From assembly GCA_003455715.1 (NCBI GenBank), contig DMQJ01000146.1, forward strand, positions 735 through 8,741: 8,007 bases of DNA, in the 5' to 3' direction. The notes under the pieces are model-generated. The model made no database searches. It was not told where the DNA came from and saw only the letters and a list, made by a program, of their open reading frames with translations. Source of the DNA: Acidimicrobiaceae bacterium (GTDB lineage: Bacteria; Actinomycetota; Acidimicrobiia; Acidimicrobiales; Ilumatobacteraceae). The position numbers and the translations under genes are program-made. Each line of letters begins with the position of its first letter. The stretch's first letter is position 1. Below, piece after piece: positions 1 to 6,807 of this stretch.

Positions 1-11
1 CCCCCCCCCCC
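1..11. repeat. C11 homopolymer at the window edge
   Basis: Eleven consecutive C residues open the window. They read as G11 on the coding strand of the ATPase regulator, giving a Gly-Gly-Gly run at the last visible residues. It could be a genuine glycine run, a slippage-prone tract, or a sequencing/assembly artefact at a contig end. The sequence cannot tell these apart. Confidence 0.6.
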
Positions 12-1675
12 GCCGCGCCAGCCAGCGTTGCGGTGATGCACCACCACACTTCGGCCATCGATGCGACGAGCGGATGACGATGCCCGCTCGACTCGCGGAG
101 CGACCGGCTGACCAGATGGGCGTGCTCGCCCTCGGCCACGTGGCCGCCGAGGGTGAGTGCAATCACCGCCGGCCACGTGAGGCGGTACAGCCCGCCGTCG
201 GTCTCGCCCGTTCGTGGCGAGGTGATGGTGGAACGCCACAGCGCGATCGCCGGTGCCATCTCGCCCGCACGGGCCAGGTCGTTGACGGCCACGGCGTCGA
301 GGTCGAGCTGAAGGGCCGCCGACTCGCTGAGCTCGCGGGAGTGCGCCAGCAGCGCGTCGGCTTCGTCGGGGCGAAGCAACTCGTGGCGCAACAGCGCCCC
401 ATGGCTGAGCGCGAGCAGCACCTGCACGCCTGGGTCAGCGTCGTAGCCAGCGGCGGCGGCGAACACGGCGTCGGCCTCGGAGAAGCGGGCCAGCTGTACC
501 AGCGCATCACCGTGCGCCAGCCCTGTGAGAGCCGACGGCCGTTCCGACCAGGCGCGCGCTGCCACCTCCGGCATCCACCGTCCGACACCGCGGCCGCGAG
601 CCCACTGTGCCCAGTGCACCACCCGGTCAGGGTCGATGGGCACCTCGAACCGGCACGCCAGCACCACCGCACGTCGCTCTAGCTCGGCGTCACGTTCGGC
701 AGAGCGCAGTAGGTGGGGAACGAGCTCGGCTGCCAGCGCCTGCAGCCGCAGCGGAGTGACCGCCTGCAGGGCGGCGTCGCGAAGCAGGGGGTGACCGGGA
801 ACCACCCAGCCAAGCCGAGGCGACGCCCGAACCACACGCCCCGCTTCCATCGCGTACAGGTCGGCCGTCGACGCGATGGCACGCACCAGGTCGATCGGCA
901 GGTGTTCCGCGATGCACAGCAGGTCGAGCGCATGCCGCTCGGCTGGGCCGAGATCGTCCACCGCAAAGCCGAGCAGCCGACCAAGGTGGGCGTCCACGGC
1001 AACCGCCGGGTTCCACACCCACAGCCCATGCTGCCGTTGCAGCGCACCCCGGTGCACAGCGGCGCGCACCAACTCGCTGACGGCAAGCGGTAGCCCGTCG
1101 GTGGCCTGATGGATGCGTTCGCACGTCGCTTCGTCCACCAGTCCGCCCACGATGGCGGCCACGGCTTCGGCGGTCTCGCGTCGAGAGAGGCGTTGCAGCT
1201 CGAGCCGCACACCAGGCGACACTCCGAGCGCACGCACCGAGTCGGGCAGCGTCTCCGTCGTGCGGGCCGTGGCGATCACGCGTACCCGACCAGTGGCTCG
1301 CGCAGCTGTCACCACCTGCAACGACAGATCGTCGAGGTGCTGCGCATCGTCGAGTACCAGCACGGTGCCCGACCCGGGCGCTGCGGTGAGACGCGCCACG
1401 GCTCTGGCGGCGAGAGCGACAAGCGTGTCGGTACCCGGCGCCAGTTGGCCTGGCTCGGCGGGCAACAGGTGCGCGAGCGCCGCCAGCGGAAACTCGCGAG
1501 CCCCGGCAACCCCTACCACTCTCACGCACTCGAAGCCGTCGGCCTCGAGCGTCGCGACGCACGCCTCGAGCAACGCGGTCTTGCCTACCCCCGCTTCCCC
1601 ACCGATGAGCACCGGGTGCGCCTGCCCCACATGGGCGAGCGCCAGTTCCAGTTCCGCCGCCCTACCCGCCAGCAC
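1..1675 (-). CDS. STAND/LuxR-type P-loop ATPase regulator, C-terminus cut by the left window edge
   Basis: The minus frame is open from the GTG at 1675 to the edge, at least 558 codons with no stop. The N-terminus, MLAGRAAELELALAHV, matches the 'GRxxEL' lead-in of LuxR/MalT-like STAND ATPases. Walker A follows (GEAGVGKT, about residues 26-33). Next come the family-typical 'FPLAALAHLLP', Walker B VLVLDDAQHLDD (about 105-116), an arginine-containing sensor-like VRVIATART, and the helical winged segment around HQATDGLPLAVSELVRA. The rest is Ala/Leu/Arg-rich and probably helical, TPR-like. By family such proteins couple NTP binding and a signal to transcription through a C-terminal LuxR HTH; that part is not in the window, so the regulator role is inferred. 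The start is set by an in-frame TAG at 1687-1685; GTG 1675 is the first good start after it. There is no clear Shine-Dalgarno. It follows the secreted-protein gene by 34 bases and may share its transcript. The truncated end lies in an 11-C run. Confidence 0.85.
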   Translation of the reverse strand, partial: MLAGRAAELELALAHVGQAHPVLIGGEAGVGKTALLEACVATLEADGFECVRVVGVAGAREFPLAALAHLLPAEPGQLAPGTDTLVALAARAVARLTAAPGSGTVLVLDDAQHLDDLSLQVVTAARATGRVRVIATARTTETLPDSVRALGVSPGVRLELQRLSRRETAEAVAAIVGGLVDEATCERIHQATDGLPLAVSELVRAAVHRGALQRQHGLWVWNPAVAVDAHLGRLLGFAVDDLGPAERHALDLLCIAEHLPIDLVRAIASTADLYAMEAGRVVRASPRLGWVVPGHPLLRDAALQAVTPLRLQALAAELVPHLLRSAERDAELERRAVVLACRFEVPIDPDRVVHWAQWARGRGVGRWMPEVAARAWSERPSALTGLAHGDALVQLARFSEADAVFAAAAGYDADPGVQVLLALSHGALLRHELLRPDEADALLAHSRELSESAALQLDLDAVAVNDLARAGEMAPAIALWRSTITSPRTGETDGGLYRLTWPAVIALTLGGHVAEGEHAHLVSRSLRESSGHRHPLVASMAEVWWCITATLAGAAGGG

Positions 1676-1686
1676 GGCGACACTCT

Positions 1687-1701
1687 ATGGCTGCCAGCCA
1701 T
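1687..1701 (-). other. Small hairpin just upstream of the regulator start
   Basis: A perfect 6-bp inverted repeat with a three-base loop (ATGGCT-gcc-AGCCAT on the plus strand) fills part of the 34-base gap between the secreted-protein stop and the GTG start of the regulator. It ends 11 bases before that start, close to where a Shine-Dalgarno would be expected and none is seen. No T tract follows it, so an intrinsic terminator is unlikely. A role in translation or mRNA stability is possible but unproven; 6-bp repeats also arise by chance. Confidence 0.4.
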
Positions 1702-1709
1702 CGAGGAGT

Positions 1710-2717
1710 TCAGCGGTAGTAGCCGGTGACGTCGATGATGACGTGGGTGGTGCCCTTGCCGCAAATGAGGGTGATCTCGCGGTCGGCGTTGACCGGAACG
1801 ATCGTGCCGTTCGCCAACGACTGCCCGGTCTCCGACCAGTTGATGCTGGAGGCGCTCACCGTGGTGTTGCCGCCAGGGTTCACCGCCATCCACCCGCTGC
1901 CCACCGTGTTGGTAACCGTGATGTTGAAGGTGATCGCCGAGGTTCGGGCCGGCACCACGTTGGCGTCGATGACGGCGCCGGTGCTGAGGTCGCGGCTCGC
2001 CGCCACCGAGATGGTGCGCGTGTCGCCTTGGGTCATCGTGCCCTGCAATGGCAGCGCGAGACGGCTGTCGTACACACGCACCGGTGTGATGGCGTGGAAC
2101 GCTCCGGAAGCGCCCGCGCCACTCAGCGTCCGCCACGTGCCCGGGTTCCCATTGGCAATGCAGTACCACAGGTCGGTGCCGTCACTGACGAGCTCGCCCA
2201 CCAATCGGTTCGGGCCGACGAACGGATCGATGACACCGCTGAGGTAGGCGTGGCACGAGGGCTTCGTGGAGTCGACCTGATCGACCTCCAACACCGCAGC
2301 CGCACGCTGACCAGCGAACACCGCGCCGACGCTGAGGTGATTCGACGGCTCACCCTCCCCCTGGACGGCGACATTGCCGCCCTTCGCCCAGACGCCTTTG
2401 TCGGCGGCGCCGATGTCGATGCCCACCTCGCCGGCGGTGCCGTAGATGAACTTCCGATCGCCGTAGCCGCCATAGAGATAGTCACCCTCGCCCACGAACG
2501 CCCACTGATCAGTTGCCGTGTTGACGGCGCGGAAGGTGCCGTTGGTGCTGCTGGAAAGCAGTGCGGTCGAGTCGGTGCCTGCGTCGTTGGCTCCTCCGTA
2601 CGACATCGTGCCGGTCGCGGCGAGCGCACCGTCGCCGCTGGCGAGCACGGACGCTGCTCCACCGGCCGCGGCGGCTCCGAAGAGGGAGAGGAAGTTGCGT
2701 CGTGTGGCAAGGCTCAT
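1710..2717 (-). CDS. Tat-exported secreted protein of unknown function with a C-terminal VTGYYR domain
   Basis: The protein is 335 aa from ATG 2717. Residues 4-12, ATRRNFLSL, match the twin-arginine consensus (S/T)RRxFL. An Ala/Gly-rich hydrophobic stretch follows to about 27, then ALA at 31-33 as a likely signal peptidase site, so export in folded form by Tat is well supported. The mature part has a Gly/aromatic-rich segment (about 70-125: GDYLYGGYGDRKFIYG, GVWAKGGNVAVQGEGE) resembling short beta-repeat surface or fibre proteins. A middle part contains SDGTDLWYCIANGNPGTWRTL (about 178-198). The C-terminal domain (about 206-335) runs from HAITPVRVYDSRL through FNITVTNTVGSGWMAVNPGG to HVIIDVTGYYR, a beta-rich module I associate with secreted actinobacterial, especially acidimicrobial, proteins of unknown role. 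Cysteines are at 155, 186 and 319. A GTG at 2762 would add 15 residues, but that places the RR motif deeper and overlaps the likely -10, so ATG 2717 is preferred. GAGG lies only 2 bases before it, closer than ideal. No enzyme motif is visible. Confidence 0.85.
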   Translation of the reverse strand: MSLATRRNFLSLFGAAAAGGAASVLASGDGALAATGTMSYGGANDAGTDSTALLSSSTNGTFRAVNTATDQWAFVGEGDYLYGGYGDRKFIYGTAGEVGIDIGAADKGVWAKGGNVAVQGEGEPSNHLSVGAVFAGQRAAAVLEVDQVDSTKPSCHAYLSGVIDPFVGPNRLVGELVSDGTDLWYCIANGNPGTWRTLSGAGASGAFHAITPVRVYDSRLALPLQGTMTQGDTRTISVAASRDLSTGAVIDANVVPARTSAITFNITVTNTVGSGWMAVNPGGNTTVSASSINWSETGQSLANGTIVPVNADREITLICGKGTTHVIIDVTGYYR

Positions 2718-2762
2718 GGCCTCATGGTCGACGACGAACGGCTTGGCGCCATCGGCAACCAC

Positions 2763-2790
2763 TACCTATTCGGCCCGTTCTCCTTGACAA
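2763..2790 (-). promoter_or_regulatory. Possible promoter of the secreted-protein gene
   Basis: On the minus strand TTGTCA (2790-2785) is a good -35 match. Sixteen bases downstream lies TAGGTA (2768-2763), a weak -10. Transcription would then start near 2756, giving a leader of roughly 40 bases before ATG 2717 and excluding the GTG at 2762. The -35 is the complement of the one proposed for topA. The -10 match is poor, so this is tentative. Confidence 0.35.
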
Positions 2791-2797
2791 CGGGCCG
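2771..2797. promoter_or_regulatory. Perfect 9+9 bp inverted repeat, candidate operator in the divergent promoter region
   Basis: CGGCCCGTT (2771-2779) and AACGGGCCG (2789-2797) are exact reverse complements separated by nine bases (2780-2788). The repeat is centred in the 106-bp gap between topA and the secreted-protein gene. The TTGACA/TTGTCA -35-like sequence lies across the spacer and the inner edge of the right arm. No T tract follows on either strand, and the repeat is upstream of both genes, so an operator for a dimeric regulator is likelier than a terminator. A supercoiling-sensitive cruciform is an alternative. Confidence 0.6.
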
Positions 2798-2813
2798 GTC
2801 TATCGCTTAGCCA
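2784..2813 (+). promoter_or_regulatory. Possible topA promoter with leaderless start
   Basis: TTGACA (2784-2789) matches the -35 consensus exactly. After an 18-base spacer, TAGCCA (2808-2813) is a weak -10. Initiation about seven bases later would fall near 2820, three or four bases before ATG 2824. The bases before the ATG (cattgcctcgcc) contain no purine-rich Shine-Dalgarno. Both facts fit leaderless or near-leaderless translation, which is common in actinobacteria. The -10 assignment is uncertain. Confidence 0.4.
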
Positions 2814-2823
2814 TTGCCTCGCC

Positions 2824-5466
2824 ATGGCCCGACCCCTCGTCATCGTCGAGTCGCCTGCGAAGGCGAAAACCATCTCCAAGTTCCTCGGCAACGCCTTCGA
2901 TGTGCGCGCCTCGGTGGGCCACGTGGCCGACCTGCCGAGCAAGGGTTTGCAGATCGACGTCGACAACGGGTTCAAGCCCACGTACGAACTCACCGTGCGC
3001 GGCAAGGACGTGGTGAAAGATCTGCGAGCGGCCATGAAGGACGCTTCCGAGCTCTATCTCGCCACCGACGAAGACCGCGAGGGGGAGGCCATTTCGTGGC
3101 ACCTCCTGGAGTATTTGAAGCCGAAGATCCCGGTGAAGCGGATGGTGTTCCACGAGATCACCAAAGCCGCTATCGACCACGCGGTGAACAACCCGCGGGG
3201 CATCGACTACGGGCTGGTCGACGCCGCCGAAACCCGCCGCTTGCTCGACCGCCTGTATGGCTACGAGGTGTCGCCGGTGCTGTGGCGCCGCGTGAACCGC
3301 GGTCTCTCTGCGGGCCGTGTGCAGAGCCCCAGCGTGCGTCTCATCGTCGAGCGCGAGCGCGAGCGCATCGCATTCGTCACCGCCCCCTACTGGGACATCG
3401 AACTGCTCACCGACACGGCTCCGGCGTTCACCGCCACCCTGGTGGCCCTCGATGGCACCAAGGTGGCCACAGGCAAAGACTTCAACGCCGACGGCACGCC
3501 GAAGAAGAACGTCGTGGTGGTGCCCGAGGGCCGGGCTCGCGCCCTGGCCACCTCGTTGGAAGGCCGCAACGTCACGGTGCGCTCCGTGGAGGAGAAGCCG
3601 TACCGCAGCTCGCCCAAGGCACCGTTCATGACCTCCACCCTGCAGCAGGAGGGCGGCCGCAAGTTGCGCCTCGGCGCGGCACAGGTGATGCGCATCGCCC
3701 AAGGTCTCTACGAGCGTGGCTACATCACCTACATGCGTACCGACAACGTGGTGCTCAGCGACGAAGCGTTGGCCGCAGTGCGTGCCGAGGTGCAGCGCAG
3801 CTACGGCAAGCAGTTCCTGTCGCAGGCGCCCCGCCAGTACAGCACCAAGGTGAAGAACGCGCAGGAGGCCCACGAGGCCATTCGCCCCACCACCCCGCTG
3901 CGCTCGCCCGACCAGTTGGCCGCCGAACTCAACGGGCAGGAACTCAACCTCTACCGACTCATCTGGCAGCGCACCCTTGCCAGCCAGATGGCCGACGCCG
4001 CGGGCACCACCGTGAGCGTGCGGTTGGGCGTCGCCGTGGAAGAAGCGGCCGCTGCAGCCCGGGCCACCGACTGCGAGTTCGCCGCCAGCGGCACCACCAT
4101 CACCTTCCCCGGCTACCGCCAGGTGTACGTCGAGAGCACCGACGACGACACGGCCGCCGATGGCGAACGCGAAGCGCTGCTGCCACCGCTCACGGTGGGC
4201 CAGACAGTGCCTGTGGAGTCGTTCACCCCCAACGGCCACGCCACCACGCCACCCGCTCGCTACACGGAGGCGTCGTTGGTGAAGCGCCTCGAAGAGCTGG
4301 GTATCGGCCGCCCGTCCACGTGGGCGTCCATCATCCAGACGGTGCAAGACCGCGGCTACGTGTGGAAGAAGGGCCAGGCGCTCGTTCCCACCTGGACGGC
4401 ATTCGCCGTGGTGGGCTTGATGGAGCAGCACTTCGACGAACTGGTCGACTACGCGTTCACCGCCCGCATCGAAGAAGACCTCGACGCCATCGCCCGCGCC
4501 GAACGGCAGAAGCAGGATTGGCTGCAGGACTTCTACTTCGGCGACGAGGAGGAAGGCCTGCCCGGCCTGAAGCGTCTGGTGGAGGAAAACCTCGACCACA
4601 TCGACGCCGCAGAGATCAACACCTTCCCCATCGGTGCCGACCCCAACGGCGAACTCATCGTGGTGAAGCCGGGCAAGTATGGCCCCTACGTGAAGCGCGG
4701 CGACGACACCGCCAGCGTGCCCGACGACCTCACCCCTGATGAACTCACGGTGGACGTGGCGCTGAAGTTGTTGGCCGCCCCGAAGAGCGACGAACCGATC
4801 GGCGAACTCGACGGCTACCCCGTGTTCGCCAAGAACGGCCGCTACGGCCCGTACGTGCAGTGGGGCACCGCCGACAACCTGCCGCCCGGGCTCGCCAAGC
4901 CGAAGATGGCCAGCCTGTTCAAGACGATGGTGCTCGAGCGCATCACGGTGGATGAGGCCGAGGCGCTGCTGCAGTTGCCACGCACGCTGGGCGTCGACCC
5001 CGCCGACGGGCAGGAGATCATCGCCAACAACGGCCGCTACGGACCCTATGTGCAGAAGGGCAAAGACTTCCGCAACATCGCCAACGAAGACGCACTGCTC
5101 ACCATCACACTCGAGGAGGCCGTGCAGATCTTCAGCCAGCCGAAGGTGTTCCGCCGGGGGGCTGCCGCCAACATGGCCGCCAAGGGCCCCCTGCGCGAGT
5201 TCGGCAACGACCCCGTGAGCGGCAAGGCCGTGGTGGCCAAGGACGGCAAGTTCGGCGTGTACGTCACCGATGGCGAGACCAACGCGTCACTCGGCAAGGG
5301 CGACCGGTTGGATGCCATGGCCCCCGAGCGCGCCTACGAACTGCTCGCCATCCGCCGCGAAGCCATCATCGAAAAGGGCGGCGCGCCAGCCAAGAAAGCC
5401 GCCGCCACCAAGAAAGCCGCCGCCAAGAAGTCCGCCGCCGCGAAAAAGTCCGCCCCCAAGAAGTAG
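2824..5466 (+). CDS. topA: DNA topoisomerase I (type IA), actinobacterial form
   Basis: This cytoplasmic enzyme relaxes negatively supercoiled DNA by nicking one strand through a 5'-phosphotyrosine and passing the other. The Toprim domain starts at residue 1 (VIVESPAKAKTI, Glu9) and holds the metal-binding TDEDREGEA (Asp82, Asp84, Glu86). The AGRVQSPSVRLIVERE motif is at about 163-179. The catalytic segment GYITYMRTD places the active tyrosine at Tyr303 and the supporting Arg at 305. EAHEAIRPT (348-356) and LEELGIGRPSTWASII (489-504) complete the core. The C-terminal part has four Topo_C-type repeats with cores GKYGPYVK (617), NGRYGPYVQ (671), NGRYGPYVQ (736) and DGKFGVYVT (807), then a Lys/Ala tail (857-880). 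There are no Cys4 zinc fingers; the only cysteine is Cys417. This matches the mycobacterial/actinobacterial type, and the 880 aa length is near family size. ATG 2824 gives the conserved N-terminus at once. It is divergent from the secreted-protein gene and convergent with the P450 gene. Confidence 0.98.
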   Translation: MARPLVIVESPAKAKTISKFLGNAFDVRASVGHVADLPSKGLQIDVDNGFKPTYELTVRGKDVVKDLRAAMKDASELYLATDEDREGEAISWHLLEYLKPKIPVKRMVFHEITKAAIDHAVNNPRGIDYGLVDAAETRRLLDRLYGYEVSPVLWRRVNRGLSAGRVQSPSVRLIVERERERIAFVTAPYWDIELLTDTAPAFTATLVALDGTKVATGKDFNADGTPKKNVVVVPEGRARALATSLEGRNVTVRSVEEKPYRSSPKAPFMTSTLQQEGGRKLRLGAAQVMRIAQGLYERGYITYMRTDNVVLSDEALAAVRAEVQRSYGKQFLSQAPRQYSTKVKNAQEAHEAIRPTTPLRSPDQLAAELNGQELNLYRLIWQRTLASQMADAAGTTVSVRLGVAVEEAAAAARATDCEFAASGTTITFPGYRQVYVESTDDDTAADGEREALLPPLTVGQTVPVESFTPNGHATTPPARYTEASLVKRLEELGIGRPSTWASIIQTVQDRGYVWKKGQALVPTWTAFAVVGLMEQHFDELVDYAFTARIEEDLDAIARAERQKQDWLQDFYFGDEEEGLPGLKRLVEENLDHIDAAEINTFPIGADPNGELIVVKPGKYGPYVKRGDDTASVPDDLTPDELTVDVALKLLAAPKSDEPIGELDGYPVFAKNGRYGPYVQWGTADNLPPGLAKPKMASLFKTMVLERITVDEAEALLQLPRTLGVDPADGQEIIANNGRYGPYVQKGKDFRNIANEDALLTITLEEAVQIFSQPKVFRRGAAANMAAKGPLREFGNDPVSGKAVVAKDGKFGVYVTDGETNASLGKGDRLDAMAPERAYELLAIRREAIIEKGGAPAKKAAATKKAAAKKSAAAKKSAPKK
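5392..5463 (+). repeat. Degenerate tandem repeat encoding the TopA Lys/Ala tail
   Basis: Short imperfect units of the type AAGAAAGCCGCCGCC encode KKAAATKKAAAKKSAAAKKS and a final APKK. Basic low-complexity tails of this kind occur on actinobacterial TopA and are thought to aid DNA binding and processivity. Unit number may vary between strains, since such repeats are prone to slippage. Confidence 0.75.
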
Positions 5467-5482
5467 CCCCACCCCTTCTGCG

Positions 5483-5494
5483 TTTTACGTAAAA
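5483..5494. other. Perfect AT-rich 12-bp palindrome TTTTACGTAAAA
   Basis: This spacer-less palindrome lies 17 bases after the topA stop, between the convergent topA and P450 genes, in otherwise very GC-rich sequence. It is not a hairpin terminator because it has no loop. It could be a protein-binding site, or part of a weak bidirectional termination region through its T and A runs. No function can be assigned. Confidence 0.4.
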
Positions 5495-5509
5495 GGTGAC
5501 AGGGCGCTA

Positions 5510-5534
5510 CCAGGGCCTCCGGCGCTGGAGTTTT
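5510..5534 (+). terminator. Possible intrinsic terminator of topA
   Basis: CCAGGGCC (5510-5517) and GGCGCTGG (5521-5528) can pair as an 8-bp stem with one G-G mismatch and a TCC loop, followed by AG and TTTT (5531-5534). An alternative CTCC/GGAG stem (5517-5530) abuts the same T run. Position, 44 bases after the topA stop and before the convergent P450 stop, is right for a terminator. The short T run and mismatch make it weak. Read on the minus strand it has no T tract right after it. Confidence 0.4.
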
Positions 5535-5558
5535 GACACAAACCGGGCGTGCAGCGGG

Positions 5559-6776
5559 TCAGGGGCGCCAGGTGATGGGGAGGCTGGCGTAGCCGGCGAT
5601 CGGTGAACCCGTGGGGTGACGCACCGCGTCGCCCGCCGGACGCAGCACCGGGAAGCGGGCGCTGAGTTCGGCCACGGCCTCCACCAACTCGAGTCGGGCG
5701 AGGCTGGCACCCAGGCAGTAGTGCACCCCGCCCCCGAAGGTGAGCAGGTGCCACCCGGCAGGAGCCTCGCGGGTGATGTCGAAGCGGTCGGCGCCCGGCA
5801 GCGACCCCTCGTCGTGGTTGGCGGCCATCGACATCAGCACCACGATCGTGCCTGCAGGTACGAGATGCCCACCGATCTCCACGTCATCCAACGCAAACCG
5901 TGGCAGCGCCTCGGTAGCAGGCTCCCAGCGGATGGCCTCCTCCACCGCGGCCGACACCAACTCAGGGCGCTCACGCAGCAAGGCCCACTGCTCCGGGTGC
6001 TCACTGAACGTGTGGATGATGTTGCTCAACTGGTTGCGGGTGGTGTCGGTGCCGGCCACCAACATCATCGACACCACCGACAACAGTTCGGACGGCGACA
6101 AACGATCGCCGGCCTCCTCGACAGCGATGAGACGAGAGAGCAGGTCGTCGCGCGGCTCCGCGCGTCGGGCGGCAATCAGCCCATCGATGAACTCGTCGAG
6201 CTCGGCCTGCGCCTGCTCGATCTCGTCGATGAACTGCCCGGCGTCGAACCGCAGCGAGAGCAGGATCGATGACGCCCAGCGACTCATGTCCTCCCAACGA
6301 TCCATCTCCACGCCCACCAGCTCGGAAATCACCGGGATGGGGTACGGGTCGCACAGCGCCGCCACCGCGTCGCACTCACCGTCGGCCTCCACGTCGTCGA
6401 TCAACCGACTGATGACCGAGCGCGTGAACGGCCGAAGCGCCTCCACCGCTTTCGGGGTGAACGCCGCCGACACCAGACGCCGCAGTCGGTGATGGTCGTC
6501 GCCCTCCATGAACAGCAGGATCTGCTCCTGCCGCTTCCACGCACGCCCGCCTTCGGGGATGCCGGCCAGCCGGGCGAAGTCCATCCCAGGCCCACGTAGG
6601 CGCCGGTCGCGCAGCAGCGCCACCACGTCCTCGTGGCGGAGAACGATTGCCCCGAACGGACCCTTTGCCACCGGTGACGCCTCACGGGCGCTGTTCAAGA
6701 TGGCTCGGGTGGCCTCGCTGGTGTCGGCCGCGCGAGGCAGCAGGACAGGAAGGTCGGCGTCGAGGTACGTGGTCAT
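5559..6776 (-). CDS. Cytochrome P450
   Basis: This is a 405-aa soluble bacterial P450 of usual length with no membrane anchor. It is a haem-thiolate monooxygenase that would need a ferredoxin and reductase, neither of which is encoded here. The C-helix region has MEGDDHHRLRRLVSAAFTP (90-108), with the His/Arg haem-propionate contacts. The I-helix has AGTDTT (241-246) with the Asp244/Thr245 acid-alcohol pair. The K-helix ExxR is EAIR (280-283). The haem loop is FGGGVHYCLGASLAR (347-361), with Cys354 as the axial ligand. All key residues are intact. The CYP family and substrate cannot be named from sequence alone. An upstream in-frame start would add 37 low-complexity residues; ATG 6776 is chosen because GGAGG (6789-6785) sits 8 bases before it and the N-terminus is then normal. 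It is the last gene of a minus-strand run, 31 bases after the thioesterase stop, so an acyl or lipid-like substrate is possible but inferred. Confidence 0.96.
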   Translation of the reverse strand: MTTYLDADLPVLLPRAADTSEATRAILNSAREASPVAKGPFGAIVLRHEDVVALLRDRRLRGPGMDFARLAGIPEGGRAWKRQEQILLFMEGDDHHRLRRLVSAAFTPKAVEALRPFTRSVISRLIDDVEADGECDAVAALCDPYPIPVISELVGVEMDRWEDMSRWASSILLSLRFDAGQFIDEIEQAQAELDEFIDGLIAARRAEPRDDLLSRLIAVEEAGDRLSPSELLSVVSMMLVAGTDTTRNQLSNIIHTFSEHPEQWALLRERPELVSAAVEEAIRWEPATEALPRFALDDVEIGGHLVPAGTIVVLMSMAANHDEGSLPGADRFDITREAPAGWHLLTFGGGVHYCLGASLARLELVEAVAELSARFPVLRPAGDAVRHPTGSPIAGYASLPITWRP

Positions 6777-6784
6777 GCATGCAG

Positions 6785-6789
6785 CCTCC
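6785..6789 (-). promoter_or_regulatory. Ribosome binding site fixing the P450 start
   Basis: GGAGG on the minus strand lies 8 bases before ATG 6776. It is the strongest Shine-Dalgarno in the window and decides for this start over the longer in-frame reading that begins further upstream. Confidence 0.75.
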
Positions 6790-6807
6790 GCCGATCCGGC
6801 GCCACTG

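Noticed and set aside
690..1562. Minus-strand open frames of 290 and 184 codons inside the regulator
   Set aside because: They are out of frame with the Walker A/B-containing reading that is open throughout, and are Arg/Ala-rich without motifs.
2718..2762. GTG start of the secreted protein at 2762
   Set aside because: It lies on top of the likely -10 element and pushes the twin-arginine motif 15 residues further from the N-terminus; ATG 2717 gives a standard Tat signal.
2771..2797. Reading the 9-bp inverted repeat as an intrinsic terminator
   Set aside because: No gene ends into it from either side and no T run follows on either strand.
1113..2810. A 565-codon open frame on the plus strand across the secreted protein and regulator
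   Set aside because: It is a mirror frame of high-GC coding DNA. It is Ala/Arg/Ser-rich with no recognisable motif, while the minus frames carry a Tat signal and Walker motifs.
2800..4599. A 599-codon antisense frame and a 641-codon plus frame overlapping topA
   Set aside because: Both lie over the unambiguous topA reading frame and have the His/Gly- or Arg-rich low-complexity composition typical of shadow frames.
4834..5055. Similar DNA segments at 4834-4860 and 5029-5055 as a mobile or regulatory repeat
   Set aside because: They encode the conserved NGRYGPYVQ cores of the TopA C-terminal repeats and are explained by protein domain duplication.
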